NCBI RefSeq assembly: GCF_014493765.1
Contig: NZ_JACTVJ010000008.1
Coordinates: 1 to 61,927 of the forward strand
Length of the DNA: 61,927 nt
From: Streptomyces polyasparticus
GTDB taxonomy: Bacteria; Actinomycetota; Actinomycetes; Streptomycetales; Streptomycetaceae
Direction of reading: 5' to 3'
The translations under genes were made by a program, and so were the position numbers. Within the stretch, counting starts at the first letter, position 1, and each line of letters opens with the position of its first letter. Of this stretch, positions 25,887 to 33,311 are shown one piece after another. A model generated the notes under the pieces. That model did no database searches. It was not told the DNA's origin and was given only the letters and a program-made list of their open reading frames with translations.

Positions 25887-25899
25887 CTCTGTGCATTTC

Positions 25900-25964
25900 T
25901 TGATCCTCGTTGATCCCCATTGATCGATTTTCCGTCCCGCGATCAAGAGTCAACGCTTTTGATC
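25900..25964 (+). promoter_or_regulatory. array of TTGATC boxes with 10-bp phasing
   Basis: TTGATC begins at exactly 25900, 25910 and 25920, followed by an inverted copy gatcaa at 25941-25946 and a further TTGATC at 25959-25964. Another lies at 26049-26054. One-turn spacing puts the first three boxes on the same face of DNA. The region is the 303-bp gap upstream of hppA and is AT-rich. Candidate operator; the binding protein is unknown. Confidence 0.55.
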
Positions 25965-26042
25965 CATTACCTCTTTCGAGGTGAATCCTGTGACGCGATC
26001 ATTTGCTGAGGAGCAAGTGAAGGCCAATTCCGTTTGTCGCCC

Positions 26043-26080
26043 ACTGTTTTGATCAGGGTCCGCTCCCTACAATCCGTCCA
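26043..26080 (+). promoter_or_regulatory. candidate hppA promoter
   Basis: TACAAT at 26068-26073 is a good -10 hexamer. Seventeen bases upstream lies TGTTTT (weak -35), overlapping the last TTGATC box. The transcript would start about 35 bp ahead of the hppA ATG. Confidence 0.45.
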
Positions 26081-26115
26081 CATCTTGAGCTCAGCACAGG
26101 CGTCAAGGAGGACGA

Positions 26116-28518
26116 ATGGCGGGGCTTTCTACCCCTCATCAGTTTGACCAACCCACAACCTTCGCAGCCGCAGTACTGACCGACGACAACCGAATGATCG
26201 TGATGGTCATCGGGGCCGTCGCTCTCGCTGCGCTCGTCGTAGCCGGCGTACTCGTACGCCAAGTCCTCGCCGCAGGCGAGGGAACCGACAGCATGAAGAA
26301 GATCGCAACGGCGATCCAGGAAGGCGCAAACGCCTATCTGGCACGGCAGTTGCGGACGCTCGGCCTTTTCGCCGTGATCGTTTTCTTCCTGCTCATGCTG
26401 CTGCCCGCGGATGACTGGAATCAGCGCGCCGGTCGTTCCGTGTTCTTCCTCATCGGTGCGCTCTTCTCCGCTGCCACCGGCTATATCGGCATGTGGCTGG
26501 CTGTACGCGCCAATGTGCGTGTGGCCGCGGCGGCGCGGGAGGCCACTCCCGCGGAAGGCGAACCGGCCACGGATCTGACGGCCGTATCGCACAAGGCCAT
26601 GAAGATCGCTTTCCGTACGGGCGGCGTCGTCGGCATGTTCACTGTGGGGCTCGGTCTCCTCGGCGCAGCATGTGTGGTTCTCGTCTATGCGGCGGACGCG
26701 CCCAAGGTGCTCGAAGGCTTCGGCCTGGGTGCCGCGCTGATCGCGATGTTCATGCGTGTCGGCGGCGGCATCTTCACCAAGGCCGCCGACGTCGGCGCCG
26801 ACCTGGTCGGCAAGGTCGAGCAGGGCATCCCGGAGGACGACCCGCGCAACGCCGCGACCATCGCGGACAACGTGGGCGACAACGTCGGTGACTGCGCCGG
26901 TATGGCCGCCGACCTCTTCGAGTCGTACGCCGTGACGCTGGTCGCCGCGCTGATCCTCGGCATGGCGGCGTTCGGCGACTCGGGTCTGGCGTTCCCGCTG
27001 ATCGTTCCGGCGATCGGTGTGGTGACGGCGATGATCGGCATCTTCGCGGTGGCGCCGAGGCGTTCGGACCGCAGTGGGATGTCCGCCATCAACCGCGGGT
27101 TCTTCATCTCCGCGGTGATCTCGCTCGGCCTGGTGGCCGCTGCCGCGTACGCCTATCTGCCCGCCACGTACGCGGAGTTGAAGGGTGTCACCGACGCGGC
27201 GATCAGCGCCAAGAGCGGCGATCCGCGGATCCTCGCGGTGGTCGCGGTCGGCATCGGCATCGCGCTCGCCGCCGTGATCCAGCAGCTGACCGGGTACTTC
27301 ACCGAGACCAACCGGCGTCCCGTCAGGGACATCGGCAAGACCTCGCTGACCGGTCCGGCCACCGTCGTGCTCGCCGGTATCTCCGTCGGTCTGGAATCCG
27401 CCGTCTACACCGCGCTGTTGATCGGTCTCGGTGTGTACGGCGCGTTCCTGCTCGGCGGTACGTCGATCATGCTCGCGCTGTTCGCGGTGGCCCTGGCCGG
27501 TACCGGTCTGCTCACCACGGTCGGCGTGATCGTGGCCATGGACACCTTCGGTCCGGTCTCCGACAACGCGCAGGGCATCGCCGAGATGTCCGGCGACGTC
27601 GAGGGCGCGGGCGCCCAGGTCCTCACCGACCTGGACGCGGTGGGCAACACCACCAAGGCCATCACCAAGGGCATCGCCATCGCCACCGCCGTACTGGCGG
27701 CGGCCGCGCTCTTCGGCTCGTATCGCGACGCCATCGCGACCGCGGCCGCGGACGTCGGCGAGAAGCTCGGCGACGGCGCTCCGATGAACCTGGTCATGGA
27801 CATCTCCCAGCCCAACAACCTGGTGGGCCTGATCCTCGGCGCCGCGGTCGTGTTCCTCTTCTCGGGGCTCGCGATCAACGCCGTGTCCAGGTCGGCCGGT
27901 GCGGTGGTCTACGAGGTGCGGCGGCAGTTCCGCGAGCACCCCGGGATCATGGACTACTCGGAGAAGCCCGAGTACGGCAAGGTCGTCGACATCTGCACCA
28001 AGGACGCCCTGCGCGAGCTGACCACGCCCGGTCTGCTCGCCGTGCTCACGCCGATCGCGGTCGGGTTCACGCTCGGCGTCGGTGCGCTCGGCTCGTTCCT
28101 CGCGGGTGCCATCGGCACCGGCACCCTGATGGCGGTCTTCCTCGCCAACTCCGGTGGTGCGTGGGACAACGCCAAGAAGCTCGTCGAGGACGGCCATCAC
28201 GGCGGCAAGGGCTCCGAGGCCCACGCCGCGACCGTCATCGGCGACACGGTCGGCGACCCGTTCAAGGACACCGCGGGTCCCGCGATCAACCCGCTCCTGA
28301 AGGTGATGAACCTCGTCGCGCTGCTCATCGCGCCCGCGGTCATCCAGTTCAGTTACGGGGACGACGCCAGCCCGGGCATCCGGGCGGGCATCGCGGTGGC
28401 CGCGATCCTGGTCATCGTCACGGCGGTGTACATCTCCAAGCGGCGCGGAATCGCCGTGGGTGACGAAGACAACTCCGGGCGGGCGGCCAAGTCGGCCGAC
28501 CCGGCGGTGGTCTCCTAG
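26116..28518 (+). CDS. hppA: proton-pumping membrane pyrophosphatase
   Basis: Encodes 800 residues from ATG 26116 behind AAGGAGG. Hydrolyses PPi and pumps H+ across the membrane. About sixteen membrane helices. Catalytic signature DVGADLVGKVEQGIPEDDP near residue 220, NVGDNVGDCAGMAADLFESY near 250 and GDTVGDPFKDTAGPAINPL near 710. The Lys in GNTTKAITKG near 515 marks the K+-independent class. In a stable core block with bldG and topA. Confidence 0.97.
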   Translation: MAGLSTPHQFDQPTTFAAAVLTDDNRMIVMVIGAVALAALVVAGVLVRQVLAAGEGTDSMKKIATAIQEGANAYLARQLRTLGLFAVIVFFLLMLLPADDWNQRAGRSVFFLIGALFSAATGYIGMWLAVRANVRVAAAAREATPAEGEPATDLTAVSHKAMKIAFRTGGVVGMFTVGLGLLGAACVVLVYAADAPKVLEGFGLGAALIAMFMRVGGGIFTKAADVGADLVGKVEQGIPEDDPRNAATIADNVGDNVGDCAGMAADLFESYAVTLVAALILGMAAFGDSGLAFPLIVPAIGVVTAMIGIFAVAPRRSDRSGMSAINRGFFISAVISLGLVAAAAYAYLPATYAELKGVTDAAISAKSGDPRILAVVAVGIGIALAAVIQQLTGYFTETNRRPVRDIGKTSLTGPATVVLAGISVGLESAVYTALLIGLGVYGAFLLGGTSIMLALFAVALAGTGLLTTVGVIVAMDTFGPVSDNAQGIAEMSGDVEGAGAQVLTDLDAVGNTTKAITKGIAIATAVLAAAALFGSYRDAIATAAADVGEKLGDGAPMNLVMDISQPNNLVGLILGAAVVFLFSGLAINAVSRSAGAVVYEVRRQFREHPGIMDYSEKPEYGKVVDICTKDALRELTTPGLLAVLTPIAVGFTLGVGALGSFLAGAIGTGTLMAVFLANSGGAWDNAKKLVEDGHHGGKGSEAHAATVIGDTVGDPFKDTAGPAINPLLKVMNLVALLIAPAVIQFSYGDDASPGIRAGIAVAAILVIVTAVYISKRRGIAVGDEDNSGRAAKSADPAVVS

Positions 28519-28545
28519 CCGTCGGGTCGTACCTGCTCAACAAGT

Positions 28546-28586
28546 GGGCGGGCGGCGCACTTTGATGCGTCGTCCGCCCCTTTTTT
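28546..28586 (+). terminator. intrinsic terminator of hppA
   Basis: Long stem gggcgggcggcgca / tgcgtcgtccgcccc with small mismatches, then TTTTTT at 28581-28586, 28 bp after the hppA stop. Confidence 0.93.
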
Positions 28587-28715
28587 GTTTCCGTGAGACT
28601 CATCTCCCTTGGTGCAAATGGCTGCAATAGGGGATTTACCGGACCCTGAGCGCGGGAATGAGGCCCGGTTGGCGTGTAAGTTCCGGGGCCGAGAGCCATG
28701 GAAGGGACCAATCCG

Positions 28716-29288
28716 GTGAACAAGAAGCTCGCAGCCGCGCTGTCCGGCGGTGCGGTACTCGTAATGGCGCTGTCGGGATGCAGTGACGACGGCAACAAGG
28801 AGCTCGACAACTGGGCCAAGTCGCTGTGCGGTCAGATCAAGCCGCAGCTCGAGAAGAGCGTGAAGGCACAGCAGGCCATCATCGCCACCGCCGCGGACGG
28901 CAACCGGGAAGAGATCAAGAAGGTCGACTCGGCCTCCTTCCAGGCCAGCGCGGACGCGTACACCGCGATCGCCGGTGCGCTCGAGAAGGCCGGCCCGCCG
29001 CCGGTCGACGACGGCGAGAAGATCCAGAACGACACCGTCAAGGAGCTCAACGCCGCCTCGAAGGCGTACGAGGACCTCAAGAAGCAGAGCGACGCGATGG
29101 ACGCGAAGGACGACTCGCCCGAGGGTGTGATGGCCTTCTCCGACGACCTCAAGAAGATCGCGGACGAGCTCGGCAAGATCCAGGACGAGGGCGCGGACGC
29201 GCTGAAGTCCCTCACGGAGGGCGAGGTCGGCAAGGCGATCGCCGCCCAGCCCGACTGCAAGGTCGAGTCGGCGTCTCCGTCCAGCTGA
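28716..29288 (+). CDS. small secreted lipoprotein, helical
   Basis: Encodes 190 residues from GTG 28716, with AAGGGA eight bases upstream; an in-frame ATG at 28698 contains that site and is less likely. Lipobox LSGC near residue 22. The mature part is almost entirely charged amphipathic helices (KELNAASKAYEDLKKQSDAM near 115) with two Cys (one near the start, one near the end) that may pair. No recognised domain. It is conserved beside hppA in streptomycetes as far as I recall. The stop lies inside the first unit of a 24-bp tandem repeat. Confidence 0.82.
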   Translation: MNKKLAAALSGGAVLVMALSGCSDDGNKELDNWAKSLCGQIKPQLEKSVKAQQAIIATAADGNREEIKKVDSASFQASADAYTAIAGALEKAGPPPVDDGEKIQNDTVKELNAASKAYEDLKKQSDAMDAKDDSPEGVMAFSDDLKKIADELGKIQDEGADALKSLTEGEVGKAIAAQPDCKVESASPSS

Positions 29289-29340
29289 GGCGGGGCGTCT
29301 CCGTCCAGCTGACGCAGGGCGTTCCCGTCCAGCTGACGCA
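29269..29340. repeat. 24-bp tandem repeat, three copies, spanning the lipoprotein stop
   Basis: Units at 29269, 29293 and 29317, consensus gggcgtctccgtccagctgacgca. Each unit carries a copy of the ccagctga end of the gene, so the stop context is triplicated. Confidence 0.93.
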
Positions 29341-29348
29341 CGCCGCAA

Positions 29349-29385
29349 GGAACGGCCCGGTACGCACTGCGTGCCGGGCCGTTCC
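29349..29385 (+). terminator. strong hairpin after the lipoprotein gene
   Basis: Perfect 12-bp stem ggaacggcccgg / ccgggccgttcc, extended by acgca/tgcgt inside. No U-run. Located 60 bp past the stop, beyond the repeat. Confidence 0.85.
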
Positions 29386-29450
29386 GCGTATGTCCACAGC
29401 GCGCGGTGTTCGCGTAGGTGCCGGGCGCGTGGTGCGGTGACAATGGACGG

Positions 29451-30953
29451 GTGAGTACGACGAAGCCTCTGCCCTCGACCGACCGCGCGGGCGCAGCCCA
29501 GCTGCGCGCAGCGCTCCTCGCCGCCGACTTCACGGCCGACGGCCTGCTGGAACTGCTCGGCGCCCCCGCGTACGCCGCGCTGGCCCGCAGCGAGACCGTG
29601 CCCGCCGTGCGCGCGACCCGCGGCGAGGGCGCCCTGGAGACGCTCGTACGCCTCTTCCTGCTCCAGGACGCCCTGCCGGGCGACCGGGTGGCGCAGGCCC
29701 TGCCGCTCGAACAGGCCCTCGCGCAGGGCTGGTTGACCGAGGACGGCGACCAGGTGCGGGCCACGGTCGACGTACGGCCCTACGGGGGCCCCGACGGCCA
29801 GGACTGGTTCATCGTGTCCGACCTGGGGTGTGCGGTCGGCGGGGCCGGCGGGATCGGCAGCAAGGACGAGGGCGTGGTGCTCGGCGTCGGCGGGGCGTCC
29901 ACCACGCTCGCCGGGATCACCGTGCGCCGCCCCGTGGACAGCGCGCTCGACCTCGGCACCGGCTCCGGCATCCAGGCGCTGCACGCGGCGCAGCACGCCA
30001 CGCGCGTGACCGCCACCGACCTCAACCCCCGTGCCCTGCGCATCACCGCGCTCACGCTCGCGCTCTCGGACGCGCCCGAGGCCGACCTGTGCGAGGGCTC
30101 GCTCTTCGAGCCGGTCGGGGACGACACGTACGACCTGATCGTCTCGAACCCGCCGTTCGTGATCTCCCCGGGTGCGCGGCTGACGTACCGCGACGGCGGG
30201 ATGGGCGGCGACGATCTGTGCCGCACGCTCGTGTCGCAGGCGGGGGAGCGGCTGAACGAGGGCGGTTACGCGCAGTTCCTCGCCAACTGGCAGCACGTGG
30301 AGGGCGAGGACTGGACCGAGCGGCTGCGCTCGTGGGTGCCGCGGGGCTGCGATGCGTGGATCGTGCAGCGTGAGGTGCAGGACGTCACGCAGTACGCGGA
30401 GTTGTGGCTGCGGGACGCGGGGGATCACCGCAGCGATCCGGCCGAGTACGCGGCGCGGTACGACGCGTGGCTGGACGAGTTCGAGGCCCGTAAGACCAAG
30501 GCCGTCGGGTTCGGGTGGATCACGCTGCGCAAGTCCGGTGCCGCGGAGCCCTCGGTCGTGGTCGAGGAGTGGCCGCACCCCGTCGAGCAGCCGCTCGGGG
30601 AGGCGGTCGAGGCGCACTTCGCGCGGCTCGACCATCTGCGGGCGCATGACGATGCGGCGCTGCTGGCCGGGCACTTCGTGCTTGCGGAGGGTGTGGTGCA
30701 GGAGCAGGTCGGGCTGCCCGGTGCGGAGGATCCCGAGCATGTGGTGCTCCGGCAGCATCGGGGGATGCGGCGGGCCACGAAGGTGGACACGATCGGGGCG
30801 GGGTTTGCGGGGGTGTGTGACGGCAGCATGAGTGCGGGGCGGATTCTGGACGCGATTGCCCAACTGGTGGGGGAGGATCCGGTGTTGCTGCGGGATCGGA
30901 CGCCCGCGCAGATTCGGCTGCTCGTCGAGCAGGGGTTTCTGTTGCCTGCGTAG
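29451..30953 (+). CDS. class I SAM-dependent methyltransferase (HemK-like small domain)
   Basis: Encodes 500 residues from GTG 29451. The N-terminal helical domain (1-130) resembles the DUF7059 type. The Rossmann core has motif I LDLGTGSGIQALHAAQ near residue 167, acidic motif ATDLNPRAL near 190, and the catalytic SNPPF near 235, as in amino- and N5-glutamine methyltransferases. The C-terminal 180 residues are winged-helix-like. Substrate unknown (protein glutamine or rRNA). No ribosome site; GACAAT six bases ahead of GTG suggests a leaderless mRNA. Confidence 0.85.
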   Translation: MSTTKPLPSTDRAGAAQLRAALLAADFTADGLLELLGAPAYAALARSETVPAVRATRGEGALETLVRLFLLQDALPGDRVAQALPLEQALAQGWLTEDGDQVRATVDVRPYGGPDGQDWFIVSDLGCAVGGAGGIGSKDEGVVLGVGGASTTLAGITVRRPVDSALDLGTGSGIQALHAAQHATRVTATDLNPRALRITALTLALSDAPEADLCEGSLFEPVGDDTYDLIVSNPPFVISPGARLTYRDGGMGGDDLCRTLVSQAGERLNEGGYAQFLANWQHVEGEDWTERLRSWVPRGCDAWIVQREVQDVTQYAELWLRDAGDHRSDPAEYAARYDAWLDEFEARKTKAVGFGWITLRKSGAAEPSVVVEEWPHPVEQPLGEAVEAHFARLDHLRAHDDAALLAGHFVLAEGVVQEQVGLPGAEDPEHVVLRQHRGMRRATKVDTIGAGFAGVCDGSMSAGRILDAIAQLVGEDPVLLRDRTPAQIRLLVEQGFLLPA

Positions 30954-30984
30954 GGCGGTTTCGTCGTCGGGTGCGGGTGGGTGG

Positions 30985-31110
30985 GGGTGCAGGTTCGCCT
31001 GCGGCGGGCTGAGTTCCCCTACCCGCCCCTTCCCGAAACCGGGGCTTCGCCCCGGACCCCGCATCCGAACTTCGTTCGGATCTGCTCAAACGCCGCAGGG
31101 GCTGATAAGG
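30985..31110. repeat. Streptomyces-type intergenic repeat element
   Basis: Runs gcctgcggcgggctgagttc, then cccgccccttcccgaaac, a ccggggc-ttc-gccccgg hairpin, a tccgaac-ttc-gttcgga hairpin, and caaacgccgcaggggctga. Elements of this pattern are scattered between genes in streptomycetes. A short copy of its start (gcgcctgcggcgggctgagg) recurs near 42129 after the tmk fusion gene. It sits between convergent genes and probably also terminates transcription. Confidence 0.7.
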
Positions 31111-31111
31111 A

Positions 31112-31561
31112 TCACCGCGGCCAAGGCTGGCCGCTCAGCCGTTCAATGCTCGTGTTGAAGCGCTGCAGATAGCGGGCGAAGGTTTCCACGTCCTCCGCCG
31201 GCCAGTCGTCGAAGACCTGGTTCAGCTCGTCGACCCGGGTCTCGCGTTCGTCGTCGACCTCTCGCTCGCCCGCTTCTGTGAGCTGGAACTTGCGGGCCAT
31301 GCCGCCCTCCGGGTCCGGGATCCGCCTCAGGAGACCCGCCCGTACGGCGTGGGCGGTCTGGCGGTTCACGGTGGAGGTGTCGAGGTGGAACGCCTCGCTC
31401 AGTTCGCCGATCGACATCGGCCCCTGGATCCGGATCCGGCTGAGCATCACGTACGTACTGCGCTCCAGGCGGCCCTGCTCCTTGCGGAGTTTGGCGCCGC
31501 TGAGCTGGTGGCGGCCGAGCACCATGTGCTCGAACTCGACCAGATGCGATGGCTTGTCCAT
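31112..31561 (-). CDS. MarR-family regulator
   Basis: Encodes 149 residues from ATG 31561 behind AGGAGG. Winged helix-turn-helix of the MarR type: SIGELSEAFHLDTSTVNRQ near residue 48 is the recognition region, and the wing lies in DPEGGMARKFQLTEAG near 82. Divergent from the MFS exporter gene with two palindromes between them, so it likely represses that gene and itself. Ligand unknown. Confidence 0.9.
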   Translation of the reverse strand: MDKPSHLVEFEHMVLGRHQLSGAKLRKEQGRLERSTYVMLSRIRIQGPMSIGELSEAFHLDTSTVNRQTAHAVRAGLLRRIPDPEGGMARKFQLTEAGEREVDDERETRVDELNQVFDDWPAEDVETFARYLQRFNTSIERLSGQPWPR

Positions 31562-31606
31562 GTACGTACGTCCTCCTGATGGCGACCGTACCGCACAGCC
31601 GACGCC

Positions 31607-31645
31607 GATGTGCATGACGCACATCGTGTGTACGATGCATATCGT
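31607..31645. promoter_or_regulatory. two palindromic operators between marR and the MFS gene
   Basis: gatgtgc-atgac-gcacatc (31607-31625, perfect 7-bp arms) and acgat-gcat-atcgt (31632-31645). They lie 35-75 bp ahead of the exporter ATG, where a promoter would be, and 45-85 bp ahead of the regulator start. Confidence 0.7.
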
Positions 31646-31679
31646 TGCCTGAGGATCCCATCTGGAGAAGCGAGCGTTC

Positions 31680-33131
31680 ATGGAGACCCCCCAGCCAAGG
31701 AGCCGGCCGGGCCGCATAGTCGCCACGCTGGCGCTCGCCGGAACCGTGGCCGCGCTCATGCAGACCCTGGTCACCCCGCTGATCGCGGAGCTGCCCGAGC
31801 TGCTCGGCACCTCGCCGTCCAACGCGGCCTGGGTGATCACGGCGACTCTCCTGGTGGCCGGTGTCTGCGTGCCGGTCTCGGGCCGGCTCGGCGACCTGGT
31901 GGGCAAGCGCCGCATGCTGCTGGTCTGTTCGGTGCCGCTGGTCGTGGGCTCGGTGGTGTGTGCGCTGTCGTCCTCGGTGCTGCCGATGATCGTCGGCCGC
32001 GGACTGCAGGGCATGGGGATGGGCATGGTGCCGCTCGGTATCGCGCTCCTTCGGGACGTCGTGCCGAAGGAGCGGCTCAGCGGATCCATCGCTCTGGTCA
32101 GCGCCTCGATGGGCATCGGCGGCGCGATCGGTCTGCCGATCGCCGCGGCCGTGGCGCAGTACGCCGACTGGCGTGCGCTGTTCTGGGGTTCGGCCGTGCT
32201 CGCCGCGCTGATCGGCGTACTGATCTACGTGATGGTGCCCGACGTACCGGCCGGGGCGAAGGGGCAGCGGTTCGACCTGCCCGGTGCCGTCGGTCTGGCG
32301 ATCGGGCTTGTCGCCCTGCTGCTCGCGGTCTCCAAGGGGGCGGACTGGGGCTGGAGTTCGGGCACCACGCTCGGTCTGTTCGCGCTCGCCGTCGTGGCGC
32401 TGCTCGTCTGGGGCTGGTGGGAGCTGCGCACCCGCGACCCGCTGATCGATCTGCGCACCACCGCCCGGCCCCGCGTCCTGCTGACCAACATCTCCTCGAT
32501 CCTGGTCGGCGTCGGCATGTACGCCTTCATGCTGATCGCGCCGCAGCTGCTTCAGTTCCCCGAGGCCACCGGCTACGGGCTCGGACAGTCGATGCTGGCG
32601 GCCGGTCTGTATCTGGCGCCCGGCGGCGTGATGATGATGCTGATCTCGCCGCTCGGCGGGAAGCTGATCAACTCCCGCGGGCCCAAGTCCGCGCTGATCT
32701 GCGGTGCGTTGGTGATCTTCGCGGGGTATGGGCTCGCGCTGCCGCTCATGGGGTCGGCCTGGGGCCTGATGGTCGTCGGCATCGTGGTCAGCGGCGGGGT
32801 GGCCCTCGCGTACGGGGCGATGCCCGCCCTGATCATGAGCGCCGTGCCGCTCTCCGAGACCGCCGCCGCCAACGGATTCAACGCGCTGATGCGCTCGCTC
32901 GGCACCACCATCGGCTCCGCCGTGATCGGGGTGGTCCTCGCGCAGATGACCATCAGTGTGGGCGGCCGGACCCTCGCCTCGGCGGACGGCTTCCGTGTGG
33001 GCCTGCTCATCGGGTGCGCGGTGGCGCTGCTCTCCGCGCTCGTGGCGTGCACGATCCCCGCGATGCGTACCGCCGGTGACGGTGCGGGGGACGAGCGGGC
33101 CGTGGCGGAGAAAGCCGGGGCGCGCGCCTGA
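31680..33131 (+). CDS. MFS drug exporter, DHA2 (14-helix) family
   Basis: Encodes 483 residues from ATG 31680 behind GGAGAAG. Fourteen hydrophobic helices. Motif A-like GRLGDLVGKRRMLL near residue 75, and motif C region ASMGIGGAIGLPIAA near 145. Proton-driven export of a toxic compound is expected; the partner MarR regulator fits an inducible efflux pump. The gene is followed 24 bp later by an 18-bp tandem repeat. Confidence 0.9.
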   Translation: METPQPRSRPGRIVATLALAGTVAALMQTLVTPLIAELPELLGTSPSNAAWVITATLLVAGVCVPVSGRLGDLVGKRRMLLVCSVPLVVGSVVCALSSSVLPMIVGRGLQGMGMGMVPLGIALLRDVVPKERLSGSIALVSASMGIGGAIGLPIAAAVAQYADWRALFWGSAVLAALIGVLIYVMVPDVPAGAKGQRFDLPGAVGLAIGLVALLLAVSKGADWGWSSGTTLGLFALAVVALLVWGWWELRTRDPLIDLRTTARPRVLLTNISSILVGVGMYAFMLIAPQLLQFPEATGYGLGQSMLAAGLYLAPGGVMMMLISPLGGKLINSRGPKSALICGALVIFAGYGLALPLMGSAWGLMVVGIVVSGGVALAYGAMPALIMSAVPLSETAAANGFNALMRSLGTTIGSAVIGVVLAQMTISVGGRTLASADGFRVGLLIGCAVALLSALVACTIPAMRTAGDGAGDERAVAEKAGARA

Positions 33132-33155
33132 GGGCGCGCGGCGCGGGCGGGGACC

Positions 33156-33227
33156 GAGCGTCCCAAGTGCGCCGAGCGCCCCAAGTACGCCGAGCACCCT
33201 GAGCGCGCCGAGCGCCCCAAGTGCCGG
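33156..33227. repeat. 18-bp tandem repeat, four copies, after the MFS gene
   Basis: Units at 33156, 33174, 33192 and 33210, consensus gagcgccccaagtacgcc, with 2-5 changes. Begins 24 bp past the stop at 33131 and ends before the kinase promoter region. Confidence 0.92.
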
Positions 33228-33311
33228 GATTTACAAGGAAAAAGCCTGCTTGGAACCGGCGCGTCCCCCTTACCGTCGATACCGACATGTCGCAGTCTCG
33301 GGGGAGGCGCC

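Noticed and set aside
28515-31064. Long minus-strand frame opposite the lipoprotein and methyltransferase genes
   Set aside because: Low-complexity Arg/His/Pro translation and no ribosome site; the plus-strand genes have clear domains.
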